DNA of 64,000 bases from Pseudideonella sakaiensis. GTDB taxonomy: Bacteria; Pseudomonadota; Gammaproteobacteria; Burkholderiales; Burkholderiaceae_C. How positions within the stretch are numbered: the stretch's first letter is position 1; each line of letters starts with the position of its first letter. Where the stretch lies: positions 1 through 64,000 of the forward strand of contig NZ_BBYR01000040.1 of assembly GCF_001293525.1 (NCBI RefSeq), in the 5' to 3' direction. The notes beneath the pieces are model-generated. The model was not told the DNA's origin, ran no database searches, and saw only the letters and a list, made by a program, of their open reading frames with translations. This document shows positions 20,163 through 30,029 of the stretch, piece after piece. A program made the translations under genes and the position numbers.

Positions 20163-21713
20163 TCAGCGCGGCGCCAGCGCGTCCAGCACCGCGCGGCTCG
20201 CCTGCAGCGCGCTGCGCCGGTGGTAGAAGTTCAGGGCCCGCAGGCCGCCGAGCTCCTCGCCGCCGCCGGCGCGGCCGGGGCCGCCGTGCAGCGACTGCGG
20301 CATCACGTTGCCGTGCCCGGTGTGCAGCGTCGCCACGTCCGGCGTGACGGCATGCACGCGGCCGTGGGTGTCGGCGAGCGCCAGCGCGGCGGCCGCCACC
20401 TCCGACGGGTCCGCACCGTAGACCGACACGACCAGCGAGCCCTGGCCGCGGCGGATCTGGTCCAGCGCGTGCGCGGTGTCGCGGAAGGGCAGCAGCGTGG
20501 CCACCGGCCCGAAGACCTCGGTGTCGTGCACCAGGCGCCCCGCATCGGCATCGCGCAGGCCGAGCAGCGTCGGCCCGACGCAGCAGGCGACCGCGGGGTC
20601 GGCGTCGACCAGCGCGTGGCCGGCGCCGTCGTGCAGCAGCCCGGCCTCGCTGCGCAGCCGCGCCAGGCCGTCCTGCACCGCCTGCCACTGGGCCCGGCTG
20701 ACCAGCGCGCCCATGCGCACGTCCGGGTGGCGCGGGTTGCCCACCGTCGTCTTCGCCAGCCGCGCAGCGATGGCGCCCGCCACGCGATCGTAGGCCTCGG
20801 CCGGCACGAAGATGCGCCGGATCGCGGTGCACTTCTGGCCCGACTTGACCGTCATCTCGCGCACCACCTCGCGCACCAGCAGATCGAGCACCGCGTCGTC
20901 GCCGGCGGCGCCGGGCAGCAGCCAGGCGGCATTCACGCTGTCCGCCTCGATGTTGACGCGCACCGAGTCGCGCGCGACGGCGCGGTGGGCGCGCAGCTGG
21001 GCCGCGGTGTCGGCGGAGCCGGTGAAGGACAGCAGGTCCAGCGGCTGCAGCGCGTCCAGCAGGCCCTCCGGCCGGCCGCAGACCACCGACAGCGCGCCCT
21101 CGGGCAGCAGGCCCGCGTCGACCACGTCGCGCACCATGCGCTGCGTCAGCCAGGCCGTCGCGCTGGCCGGCTTGACCACCACCGGCACGCCCGACAGCAG
21201 CGCCGGCGCGGCCTTCTCCCACAGGCCCCAGGACGGGAAGTTGAAGGCGTTGATGCACAGCGCCAGCCCGCGCACCGGCACCTGCACGTGCTGCGACTCG
21301 AACAGGGCCTTGGCCAGCCGCGCCGGCTCGCCGTCGGGCAGCCAGCGGCGCTCGCCGAGCCCGGCGCCCAGCCGCGCGTACTGGCCGAGCGTGTAGATGC
21401 CGCCGTCGATGTCGATCGCCGAGTCGCTGCGCACGGTGCCGCTGTTCGCGGTCGCGATCGCCTCGTAGTCGGCGCGGTGCGCCTGCAGGCACTCCGCCAC
21501 GCGGCCGAGCAGCGCCGCACGCTCGGCATAGGTCAGCGCGCGCAGCGCGGCACCGCCCACCTCGCGCGCATGGGCGAAGCCGGCGGCCAGGTCCAGGCCC
21601 TCGGCGTCGACGCGCACCAGCGCCTCGCCGGTGACCGGGTCGCGCAGCACGCTGCCGGCGCCGGTGCCGGCCTGCCAGCGGCCGCCGAGGTGGTTGGGGA
21701 GCAGGTCGGTCAT
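20163..21713 (-). CDS. boxD: 3,4-dehydroadipyl-CoA semialdehyde dehydrogenase BoxD
   Basis: A 516 aa aldehyde dehydrogenase resembling the N-terminal domain of PaaZ. Visible features are the NAFNFPSWGLWEKAAPALL segment at about 155-173, general base E256 (NIEADS) and catalytic C295 (SGQKCTAIRR). In the aerobic benzoyl-CoA pathway BoxD oxidises 3,4-dehydroadipyl-CoA semialdehyde, the product of BoxC, with NADP+. It starts at ATGA overlapping the DUF4863 gene and is followed after 42 bases by bclA. Its place in the operon and the complete active site make this assignment strong. Confidence 0.93.
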   Translation of the reverse strand: MTDLLPNHLGGRWQAGTGAGSVLRDPVTGEALVRVDAEGLDLAAGFAHAREVGGAALRALTYAERAALLGRVAECLQAHRADYEAIATANSGTVRSDSAIDIDGGIYTLGQYARLGAGLGERRWLPDGEPARLAKALFESQHVQVPVRGLALCINAFNFPSWGLWEKAAPALLSGVPVVVKPASATAWLTQRMVRDVVDAGLLPEGALSVVCGRPEGLLDALQPLDLLSFTGSADTAAQLRAHRAVARDSVRVNIEADSVNAAWLLPGAAGDDAVLDLLVREVVREMTVKSGQKCTAIRRIFVPAEAYDRVAGAIAARLAKTTVGNPRHPDVRMGALVSRAQWQAVQDGLARLRSEAGLLHDGAGHALVDADPAVACCVGPTLLGLRDADAGRLVHDTEVFGPVATLLPFRDTAHALDQIRRGQGSLVVSVYGADPSEVAAAALALADTHGRVHAVTPDVATLHTGHGNVMPQSLHGGPGRAGGGEELGGLRALNFYHRRSALQASRAVLDALAPR

Positions 21714-22204
21714 GCAGGATCCTTCGGGGCCGCGCCGCGGCGCGTGAACTCGATGCGCCCGCCGGGCAGGAGGTAGAGCACGAGGGCCCGCCCCTGGCTC
21801 ACGGTCGGGCGGTGCGCACTGCCCGGCGGGCAGACCAGCCAGCCGGCCGGCCGGCCGTCGAAGCGCGCGTCGTCGCCCTCCTGCGGCATCACCAGGTCGA
21901 TCTCGCCGGCCGGGTGGACGTGGTGCGGGCCGGCGATGTCGCACATGTCGACCACGTCGACCGAGAAGCCGGCGAGGTCCTCCGCGGCGTCGAACACCCG
22001 GCCGTAGCGCAGGCCGCCACCTTCGCGCTCGCACAGCCAGCCTTCGGCGACGCCTTGCTCGCAGGCGGCCTTCAGCGCGGCGTAGGTGGCGCTGCCGGGG
22101 CCGTGGTGGGCGTTCAGCCAGGCGTCGAGCGCGGCATCGAGCGGGCGCCCGGCGAGCTCCCCGGTCAGGGCCTGGATCTCGCGGCGGAAGTCGGCGACGG
22201 TCAT
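21710..22204 (-). CDS. DUF4863-family protein, first gene of the benzoate operon
   Basis: The 164 aa protein belongs to the DUF4863 family, whose one named member that I recall is the 4-hydroxylaminobenzoate lyase PnbB. The C-terminal half looks cupin-like: VDMCDIAGPHHVHPAGEIDLVMP contains closely spaced His and Glu residues that could bind metal, and GWLVCPPGSAHRPTV contributes a further His. The function in benzoate degradation is not established. The ATG at 22204 has AGGA 7 bases upstream. It is the leader gene behind the boxR-facing promoter, so it is co-induced with boxD and bclA. Confidence 0.75.
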   Translation of the reverse strand: MTVADFRREIQALTGELAGRPLDAALDAWLNAHHGPGSATYAALKAACEQGVAEGWLCEREGGGLRYGRVFDAAEDLAGFSVDVVDMCDIAGPHHVHPAGEIDLVMPQEGDDARFDGRPAGWLVCPPGSAHRPTVSQGRALVLYLLPGGRIEFTRRGAAPKDPA

Positions 22205-22247
22205 GGGTCGGTCCTGTGCGCCGGGCAAGGGCCGCGGGCGGCCTGCC

Positions 22248-22315
22248 TTGCCCTCCGCGTGAGGATGCAGTATTGTGCTTCCGAAGACTCTAGGGTCGCC
22301 GCCCGTCCATGTCAA
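22248..22315. promoter_or_regulatory. Divergent boxR/benzoate-operon promoters with shared BoxR-type operator
   Basis: On the minus strand TTGACA (22315-22310) lies 17 bases from TAGAGT (22292-22287), a strong sigma-70 promoter for the DUF4863-boxD-bclA-liv operon. On the plus strand TTGCCC (22248-22253) lies 17 bases from TATTGT (22271-22276), a plausible boxR promoter. TGCA-GTATTG-TGCT (22266-22279) covers the plus -10 and the expected start of the minus transcript. One operator could thus repress both directions. The minus -35 overlaps the boxR start codon. Confidence 0.6.
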
Positions 22316-23307
22316 GCACTATAGTTCATCCCCCCGGGTTTCCCCCGATCGCAGACGAGGCGGCCGCCGCGCCGCTCGGCGAGGGCAGCGCCGGGCCGGG
22401 TGCGGGCGGCGACGAGAAGAACCCGCGCCTGGTGGCGCTGGGCGAGCGGGTGCGCGCGCTGCGGGCCCGGCGCGGCATGACGCGCAAGGCCCTGGCCGCG
22501 GCGGCGGACGTGTCCGAGCGCCACCTCGCGAACCTCGAGTACGGCATCGGCAACGCCTCCTTCCTGGTGCTGGTGCAGGTGGCCGAGGCACTGCAGTGCC
22601 CGGTGGCCGAGCTGATCGGCGACGTCACCACCTCGTCGCCGGAGTGGCTGCTGCTGCGCGAACTCCTCGAGCGGCGCGACGAGGCCACGCTGCGGCGCGT
22701 GCGCATCGCGGTCGGCGAGTTGCTCGGCACCGGCGGCACCTATGGCAACGGCCGCGTGCGCAGCCCGCGGGTGGCGCTGATCGGGCTGCGCGGCGCCGGC
22801 AAGTCGACGCTCGGCGCGCTGCTGGCCGAGGACCTGGGCTGCCCCTTCGTCGAGCTGAGCCGCGAGATCGAGCAGTTCGCCGGCTGCAGCATCTCGGAGA
22901 TCCAGGGCCTGTACGGCCAGAACGCCTACCGCCGCTACGAACGCCGCGCGCTCGAGGAGGCGATCCAGATCCACCCCGAGGCCGTGATCGCGACGCCCGG
23001 CGGGCTGGTGTCCGACCCGGCCACCTTCAACCTGCTGCTGACCCACTGCACCACGGTGTGGCTGCAGGCCGCGCCCGAGGACCACATGCGGCGCGTGGTG
23101 CTGCAGGGCGACATGCGCCCGATGGCGGCCAGCCGCGAGGCGATGGAGGACCTGAAAGGCATCCTGGCCGGCCGCACCCCGTTCTATTCGAAGGCGGATT
23201 TCCAGCTCGACACCAGTGCGCGGCCGCTGCCGGAGACCTTCGAGGCCCTGCGGCGCCTGGTGCGGGACGCCCTGGGCCTGCCCAGGGACATGCATCAAAC
23301 TGCTTGA
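22309..23307 (+). CDS. boxR: Benzoyl-CoA-responsive regulator BoxR (HTH + shikimate-kinase-like)
   Basis: The 332 aa protein has an XRE-type helix-turn-helix (about 42-105; MTRKALAAAADVSERHLANLE) and a C-terminal shikimate-kinase-like domain with Walker A GLRGAGKST (159-167). This fusion is the BzdR/BoxR architecture; in Azoarcus the kinase-like domain senses benzoyl-CoA and relieves repression. It sits between the two divergent halves of the box regulon, consistent with controlling both. The N-terminal 40 residues are low-complexity. Its stop codon lies next to the first TGCA motif of the boxC control region. Confidence 0.93.
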   Translation: MSSTIVHPPGFPPIADEAAAAPLGEGSAGPGAGGDEKNPRLVALGERVRALRARRGMTRKALAAAADVSERHLANLEYGIGNASFLVLVQVAEALQCPVAELIGDVTTSSPEWLLLRELLERRDEATLRRVRIAVGELLGTGGTYGNGRVRSPRVALIGLRGAGKSTLGALLAEDLGCPFVELSREIEQFAGCSISEIQGLYGQNAYRRYERRALEEAIQIHPEAVIATPGGLVSDPATFNLLLTHCTTVWLQAAPEDHMRRVVLQGDMRPMAASREAMEDLKGILAGRTPFYSKADFQLDTSARPLPETFEALRRLVRDALGLPRDMHQTA

Positions 23308-23371
23308 TCTTGGCAAGCGACGTGCATTATCATGCGCAACAGCCCATCCCGCGATCCTGCACTGCCTTGCA
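23291..23371 (+). promoter_or_regulatory. boxC control region with three TGCA-N6-TGC sites
   Basis: Three matches to TGCA-N6-TGCN occur in 81 bases: TGCA-TCAAAC-TGCT (23291-23304), TGCA-TTATCA-TGCG (23323-23336) and the perfect TGCA-CTGCCT-TGCA (23358-23371). Starts are 32 and 35 bases apart, about three helical turns. The middle site overlaps a possible -10, CATTAT (23325-23330), with TTGATC (23304-23309) at a short 15-base spacing. The same motif is found at the boxR promoter. These are candidate BoxR operators. Confidence 0.6.
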
Positions 23372-23389
23372 TCTCCTGAAGGAGGCCGC

Positions 23390-25048
23390 ATGTCCCAACC
23401 GCCGCGTGTCGACTACCAGACCGACCCGTCCCGCTACCGCCACTGGCGCCTGAACTTCGAGGGCCCGCTGGCCACGCTGGTGGCCGATTTCGACGAGAAC
23501 GGCGGCCTGCTGCCCGGCTACAAGCTGAAGCTGAACAGCTACGACCTCGGCGTCGACATCGAGCTGCACGACGCGCTGAACCGCATCCGCTTCGAGCACC
23601 CGGAAGTGCGCGCCGTCGTGCTGACGAGCGCGAAGGAGAAGGTCTTCTGCTCGGGCGCGAACATCTTCATGCTCGGGCTGTCCAGCCACGCGTGGAAGGT
23701 GAACTTCTGCAAGTTCACGAACGAAACGCGCAACGGCATCGAGGACTCCTCGCGCCACTCCGGGCTGAAGTTCCTGGCCGCGGTGAACGGCGCCTGCGCC
23801 GGCGGCGGCTACGAGCTGGCGCTGGCCTGCGACGAGATCGTGCTGGTGGACGACCGCTCCAGCGCGGTCAGCCTGCCCGAGGTGCCGCTGCTGGGCGTGC
23901 TGCCGGGCACCGGCGGCCTGACCCGCGTGACCGACAAGCGCAAGGTGCGCCACGACCTGGCGGACATCTTCTGCACCACCACCGAGGGGGTGCGCGGCCA
24001 GCGCGCGAAGGACTGGCGCCTGGTCGACGACATCGCGAAGCCGGCGCAGTTCGCCGCCCGCGTGCAGGAACGGGCGCTGCAGCTCGCCGCCGCGAGCGAC
24101 CGGCCCGCCGGTGCCCGCGGCGTGCCGCTGCCGCCGCTCGAGCGCCGCATCGAGCCCGACGCGCTGCACTACGCCCACGTCGGTGTCGCGATCGACCGCG
24201 CGCGCCGCACCGCCACGCTGACGGTGCGTGCGCCGCAGGGCGAGCAGCCGGCGGACCTGGCGGCGATCGAGGCGGCCGGCGCCGCCTGGTACCCGCTGCA
24301 GATGGGGCGCGAGCTGGACGATGCGATCCTCTCGCTGCGCAGCAACGAGCCCGAGATCGGCACCTGGCTGCTGCGCACCGAGGGCGAGGCCGAGGCCGTG
24401 CTGACGCTGGACGCGCTGATGCAGGCCCAGGCCGGCCACTGGCTGGTGCGCGAGACCCAGGGCCTGCTGCGCCGCACGCTGGCGCGGCTGGACGTCACCT
24501 CGCGCAGCCTGTTCGCGCTGATCGAGCCCGGCTCCTGCTTCGCCGGCAGCCTGGCCGAGCTGGCCTTCGCCTGCGACCGCAGCTACATGCTGATGCTGCC
24601 GGACGAGCCCGAGCGCACGCCGCGACTGACGCTGTCCGCCGCGAACTTCGGCGCGCTGCCGATGGTCACCGGCGAGAGCCGCCTGGCGCGGCGCTTCTAC
24701 GGCGAGACGGCGCCGCTGGACGCCGCACGGGCGGCGATCGGCCAGGCGCTGGACGCCGACGCGGCGCTGGCGCTCGGCCTGGTCACGGCCGCGCCCGACG
24801 ACATCGACTGGGCCGACGAGACGCGCATCGCGATCGAGGAGCGGGTCGCGATGAGCCCGGACGCCCTCACCGGCATGGAAGCCAACCTGCGCTTCAACGG
24901 CCCCGAGAACATGGTCACGCGCGTCTTCGGCCGCCTCACCGCGTGGCAGAACTGGATCTTCCAGCGCCCGAACGCGGTCGGCGAGCGCGGCGCGCTGAAG
25001 GTCTACGGCACCGGCGAGAAGGCCGGCTTCGACTGGAAGCGCGTCTGA
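23390..25048 (+). CDS. boxC: 2,3-epoxybenzoyl-CoA dihydrolase BoxC
   Basis: A 552 aa crotonase-superfamily protein of the BoxC type, with two enoyl-CoA-hydratase-like regions; the first contains CSGANIFMLG and the oxyanion segment NGACAGGGYELALACDE, the second FAGSLAELAFACDRS. It hydrolytically opens the epoxide ring of 2,3-epoxybenzoyl-CoA to 3,4-dehydroadipyl-CoA semialdehyde and formate. The length matches known BoxC proteins. The ATG follows a strong GAAGGAGG ribosome binding site (23378-23385). It leads the boxCBA operon. Confidence 0.95.
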   Translation: MSQPPRVDYQTDPSRYRHWRLNFEGPLATLVADFDENGGLLPGYKLKLNSYDLGVDIELHDALNRIRFEHPEVRAVVLTSAKEKVFCSGANIFMLGLSSHAWKVNFCKFTNETRNGIEDSSRHSGLKFLAAVNGACAGGGYELALACDEIVLVDDRSSAVSLPEVPLLGVLPGTGGLTRVTDKRKVRHDLADIFCTTTEGVRGQRAKDWRLVDDIAKPAQFAARVQERALQLAAASDRPAGARGVPLPPLERRIEPDALHYAHVGVAIDRARRTATLTVRAPQGEQPADLAAIEAAGAAWYPLQMGRELDDAILSLRSNEPEIGTWLLRTEGEAEAVLTLDALMQAQAGHWLVRETQGLLRRTLARLDVTSRSLFALIEPGSCFAGSLAELAFACDRSYMLMLPDEPERTPRLTLSAANFGALPMVTGESRLARRFYGETAPLDAARAAIGQALDADAALALGLVTAAPDDIDWADETRIAIEERVAMSPDALTGMEANLRFNGPENMVTRVFGRLTAWQNWIFQRPNAVGERGALKVYGTGEKAGFDWKRV

Positions 25049-25091
25049 GCGAGCGCAGCGCATCGACACCCCGATTCCTGGAGCACCCGGC

Positions 25092-26525
<1,434 letters not shown>

Positions 26526-26542
26526 GATCCGGAGACTGCGCC

Positions 26543-27853
26543 GTGGACCTGGCCGACGCCGTGGTGCTGAAGCAGCACCTGATCGACCCCGAGATCTGCA
26601 TCCGCTGCAACACCTGCGAGGCGACCTGCCCGGTCGGCGCGGTGACGCACGACGACCGCAACTACGTGGTCGACCCGGCCAAGTGCAACGCCTGCCTGGC
26701 CTGCCTGCCGCCCTGCCCGACCGGCTCGATCGACAACTGGCGGCGCGTGCCGCTGGCGCGCGCCTACAGCGTGGCCGAGCAGCTGGGCTGGGACGAGCTG
26801 CCCGACGAGCTGCCGCCGGAGGCGCTGGCCGAAGCCGGCGCGGCGGACACGGCTGGCGAGGCGCTGCCCGTCCCGGCGGCGCCGACCGAGGTCGGCGCCG
26901 AGGCCGCCGCCAGCGCGGTCTCGGTCGCCTACGGCGCGACCGTGCCGCCGTGGTCGGCCGCCCACCCCTACACCAACCTCTACGGGCCGAAGGCCGCGCA
27001 GCGCTCGGTGACCGCGACCGTGGTCGGCAACGTCCGCGTGACCGAGGTCGGCACCGAGTACGACACCCACCACCTGGTGCTCGACTTCGGCAGCACGCCC
27101 TTCCCGGTGCTGGAGGGCCAGTCGATCGGCGTGCTGCCGCCGGGCAGCGACGCGGCGGGCCGGCCGCACCATGCGCGCCAGTACTCGATCGCCAGCCCGC
27201 GCAATGGGGAGCGCCCCGGCTACAACAACGTCTCGCTGACGATCAAGCGGGTGCTGGAGGACCACCAGGGTCGCCCGGTGCGCGGCGTCGCGAGCAACTA
27301 CCTCTGCGACCGCCAAGTCGGCGACACGGTGCAGGTGATCGGCCCCTTCGGCAGCAGTTTCCTGATGCCCAACCACCCGCGCTCGCACCTGGTGATGATC
27401 TGCACCGGCACCGGCAGCGCACCGATGCGGGCGATGACCGAGTGGCGCCGCCGCCAGCGCGCCGCCGCGGCCGCCGGCGCCCGGCAGGGGCACGACAGCG
27501 CCGTCGAGGGCGGCAAGCTGCTGCTGTTCTTCGGCGCCCGCACGCGCGAGGAGCTGCCCTACTTCGGCCCGCTGCAGAACCTGCCGAAGGACTTCATCGA
27601 CATCCACCTCGCCTTCAGCCGCACGCCGGGCAGCCCGAAGCGCTACGTGCAGGACCTGATGCGCGAACGCGCGGCCGACCTGGCGCCGCTGCTGGCCGAC
27701 CCGAACGCCCACTTCTACGTCTGCGGGCTGAAGGCCATGGAGGAAGGCGTGGTGCTCGCGCTGCGCGACATCGCGACCCAGGCCGGCCAGGACTGGGCGG
27801 CCACCGCCGAGGCGCTCAAGTCCCAGGGCCGGCTGCACCTCGAGACCTACTGA
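26543..27853 (+). CDS. boxA: Benzoyl-CoA 2,3-epoxidase, reductase subunit BoxA
   Basis: A 436 aa NADPH-dependent reductase. The N-terminus carries two 4Fe-4S clusters: C19-x2-C22-x2-C25-x3-C29P and C48-x2-C51-x2-C54-x3-C58P. After an Ala/Pro-rich linker (about 90-140) comes a ferredoxin-NADP reductase module with the FAD motif RQYSIASP and NADPH motif [12 protein letters not shown]. It passes electrons to BoxB. The start is the GTG at 26543, because GGAGA lies 7 bases upstream and the protein then begins immediately before the conserved [16 protein letters not shown]. Its last 38 bases overlap the convergent exporter gene. Confidence 0.94.
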   Translation: MDLADAVVLKQHLIDPEICIRCNTCEATCPVGAVTHDDRNYVVDPAKCNACLACLPPCPTGSIDNWRRVPLARAYSVAEQLGWDELPDELPPEALAEAGAADTAGEALPVPAAPTEVGAEAAASAVSVAYGATVPPWSAAHPYTNLYGPKAAQRSVTATVVGNVRVTEVGTEYDTHHLVLDFGSTPFPVLEGQSIGVLPPGSDAAGRPHHARQYSIASPRNGERPGYNNVSLTIKRVLEDHQGRPVRGVASNYLCDRQVGDTVQVIGPFGSSFLMPNHPRSHLVMICTGTGSAPMRAMTEWRRRQRAAAAAGARQGHDSAVEGGKLLLFFGARTREELPYFGPLQNLPKDFIDIHLAFSRTPGSPKRYVQDLMRERAADLAPLLADPNAHFYVCGLKAMEEGVVLALRDIATQAGQDWAATAEALKSQGRLHLETY

Positions 27854-30029
27854 AGGCTTCGGCGCCGGGCGGTGCACGGCCCGGCGGTTCATCGGTGCCG
27901 CCGGCCGTGGGCGCCGCGTCGGGCGGTCCGCGCCGCAGCTCCACCAGCCGGCCGCCGGACAGCCGCACCACCCGCTGCGCGCCAGCGAGCGTCTGCGGCC
28001 GGTGCGCGATGACCAGCCGCGTCATCGGCAGCGCGGCCAGCGCCGCGGTGACGGCGCGCTCGGCGGCGAGGTCGAGGTGGCTGGTGGCCTCGTCCAGCGC
28101 CAGCACCGCCGGCGCCTTGTACAGCGCGCGTGCCAGCAGCACCCGCTGGCGCTGCCCGCCGCTCAGGCCCTGGCCGAGGTCGCCGACGCGGGTGCGGTAG
28201 CCCATCGGCATGGCCAGGATGTCCGCGTGCACCTGCGCCAGGCGGGCGCAGTCCTCGATGCGCGCCGCCTGCGGCGCCGGGTCGAAGCAGGCGATGTTCT
28301 CGGCCAGGCTGCCGCTGAGCAGCACGTCGTCCTGCATCACCGTGCCGATGGTGGCCCGCAGGCGGCCGGCGCCGAGCTGGCGCAGCGGCACGCCGCCGTA
28401 GCGCACCTCGCCCTCGGTCGGCTCCAGCAGGCCCAGCAACAGCTTCAGCAGCGTCGTCTTGCCGGCGCCCGACGGGCCGGTCAGCGCCACGCACTCGCCG
28501 GGCTCGACGCAGAAGTCGACACCGCGCAGCAGCCAGGGCTCGCCGTCACCGTGGCGGAAGCCGACGCCATGCAGGCTCAGCCGCGGCACGAGCGGCCGCT
28601 GCGGGTCGTCGCCGGGCGCCGCCACGCCGTCCCCGGCCGGCTCCGCCGGCTCCTGCACGATGTCCGCGAGGCGCTCGGCATGCAGGCCGAGCATGCGCAG
28701 CGCCACCACGTGATCGACCAGCGCGGCGGCCCGCCCGGTGAACTGGAGCTTGTAGGCGAGGAAGGCGAACAGCATGCCGAGCGTGAAGGGCTCCGCCGCG
28801 GCCGGCCCGGCCATCACGCGCTGCGCGCCCAGCCACATCACCAGCAGGTTCTCGGCGCCGAAGATCGCCGCCTGCGCGGTCGAGAAGCCGAGCAGCAGCC
28901 GGGCGGTGCGCAGGTCGCGGTTGTGCAGCTCGATGCGCAGGTTCTGCCAGCGCGCCTGCCGGTCGGCCTCGCGGCCGTAGAGCCGCAGCGGGACGATCGC
29001 GCGCAGGGTCTCGAGGAAGAAGCTGCCCTCGCGGGCCGCGACGACCAGCCGCTCGGCCGCCGCGTCGCGCAGCGGCCCGAAGGCGAGCGCGCGCAGCAGC
29101 GCATAGGCGGCCAGCGCCGCCAGCACCACGCCGGCCAGCGCCGGCGCATAGACCAGCATCATCGCCAGCGCGGCCAGCGCCATGAGGCCGTCCAGCAGGC
29201 CCTCGGCGGCCACGCCGGTCAGCGACTGCTGGATCGCGCCGACGGCAGAGAAGCGGCTCACGATGTCGCCCAGGTGGCGGCGCTCGAAGTAGGCCGGCGG
29301 CAGGCGCAGCAGGTGGGCGAAGACGCGGCCGCCCCACTGCAGGGCCAGGCTCTGGCCGAACACCAGCAGCATCCAGCCGCGCGCCAGGCCCAGGCCGGTC
29401 TGGCCGGCCAGCAGCAGCGCGGCGCCGAGCAGCAGCACGCCGAGCAGCTCGGTGTCGCCGCGGCCCAGCGCCTCGTCGACCACCGCCTGCTGCAGCAGCG
29501 GCCCGCCGAGCGCGAACAGCTCCAGCACGCCCGCCACCGCCAGCACCTGCGCCAGCGCGGTGGCGCCGCCCGGCACCGGCCCCAGCAGTTCGCGCCAGGA
29601 CACGGGCCGCCGTGGCGGCGCCGCCGCGGCGAAGCCCGGCTGCGGCTGCAGCTCGAGCGCGACGCCGCTGAAGTGGCGCGACAGCACCGCCAGCGGCAGG
29701 CGACGCTCGCCGAGCGCCGGGTCGAGCAGGTGCGCGCGGCGCGCATCGGCCCGCAGCAGCACGACGAAGTGGTCCAGGTCCCAGTGCAGGATGCAGGGAC
29801 AGGCCAGCTGCGGCAGCTCCTGCGGCTCGAGACGCAGGGCCCGCGCGCCCAGGCCGATCGCGGCCGCCTGCTCGACCAGCCGCTGCAGCGTGCCGCCGCG
29901 CAACGAGCCGGGAAAGCGGCGCCGCAGGTCGGCGAGGTCGGCCGGCAGGCCATGCGCCGAGGCCACCATCGCCAGGCAGGCGAGGCCGCATTCGCCGGCC
30001 TCTGCCTGCAGCTGCAGCCGCGGCCTCAT
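27816..30029 (-). CDS. Peptidase-containing ABC exporter (C39 peptidase, CvaB/RaxB type)
   Basis: The 737 aa protein has an N-terminal C39 peptidase (about 1-130) with all catalytic residues: oxyanion Gln8, Cys14 (GECGLAC), His87 (DLDHFVV) and Asp103 (LLDP). Next come about six membrane spans (about 165-440) and an ATPase with Walker [10 protein letters not shown], signature LSGGQRQR and Walker [13 protein letters not shown]. Such exporters cleave double-glycine leaders and export the peptide cargo. No double-glycine precursor is seen nearby. It starts at ATG 30029, giving a 4-base overlap with the HlyD gene. Its 3' end overlaps boxA. Confidence 0.92.
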   Translation of the reverse strand: MRPRLQLQAEAGECGLACLAMVASAHGLPADLADLRRRFPGSLRGGTLQRLVEQAAAIGLGARALRLEPQELPQLACPCILHWDLDHFVVLLRADARRAHLLDPALGERRLPLAVLSRHFSGVALELQPQPGFAAAAPPRRPVSWRELLGPVPGGATALAQVLAVAGVLELFALGGPLLQQAVVDEALGRGDTELLGVLLLGAALLLAGQTGLGLARGWMLLVFGQSLALQWGGRVFAHLLRLPPAYFERRHLGDIVSRFSAVGAIQQSLTGVAAEGLLDGLMALAALAMMLVYAPALAGVVLAALAAYALLRALAFGPLRDAAAERLVVAAREGSFFLETLRAIVPLRLYGREADRQARWQNLRIELHNRDLRTARLLLGFSTAQAAIFGAENLLVMWLGAQRVMAGPAAAEPFTLGMLFAFLAYKLQFTGRAAALVDHVVALRMLGLHAERLADIVQEPAEPAGDGVAAPGDDPQRPLVPRLSLHGVGFRHGDGEPWLLRGVDFCVEPGECVALTGPSGAGKTTLLKLLLGLLEPTEGEVRYGGVPLRQLGAGRLRATIGTVMQDDVLLSGSLAENIACFDPAPQAARIEDCARLAQVHADILAMPMGYRTRVGDLGQGLSGGQRQRVLLARALYKAPAVLALDEATSHLDLAAERAVTAALAALPMTRLVIAHRPQTLAGAQRVVRLSGGRLVELRRGPPDAAPTAGGTDEPPGRAPPGAEAFSRSRGAAGPGT

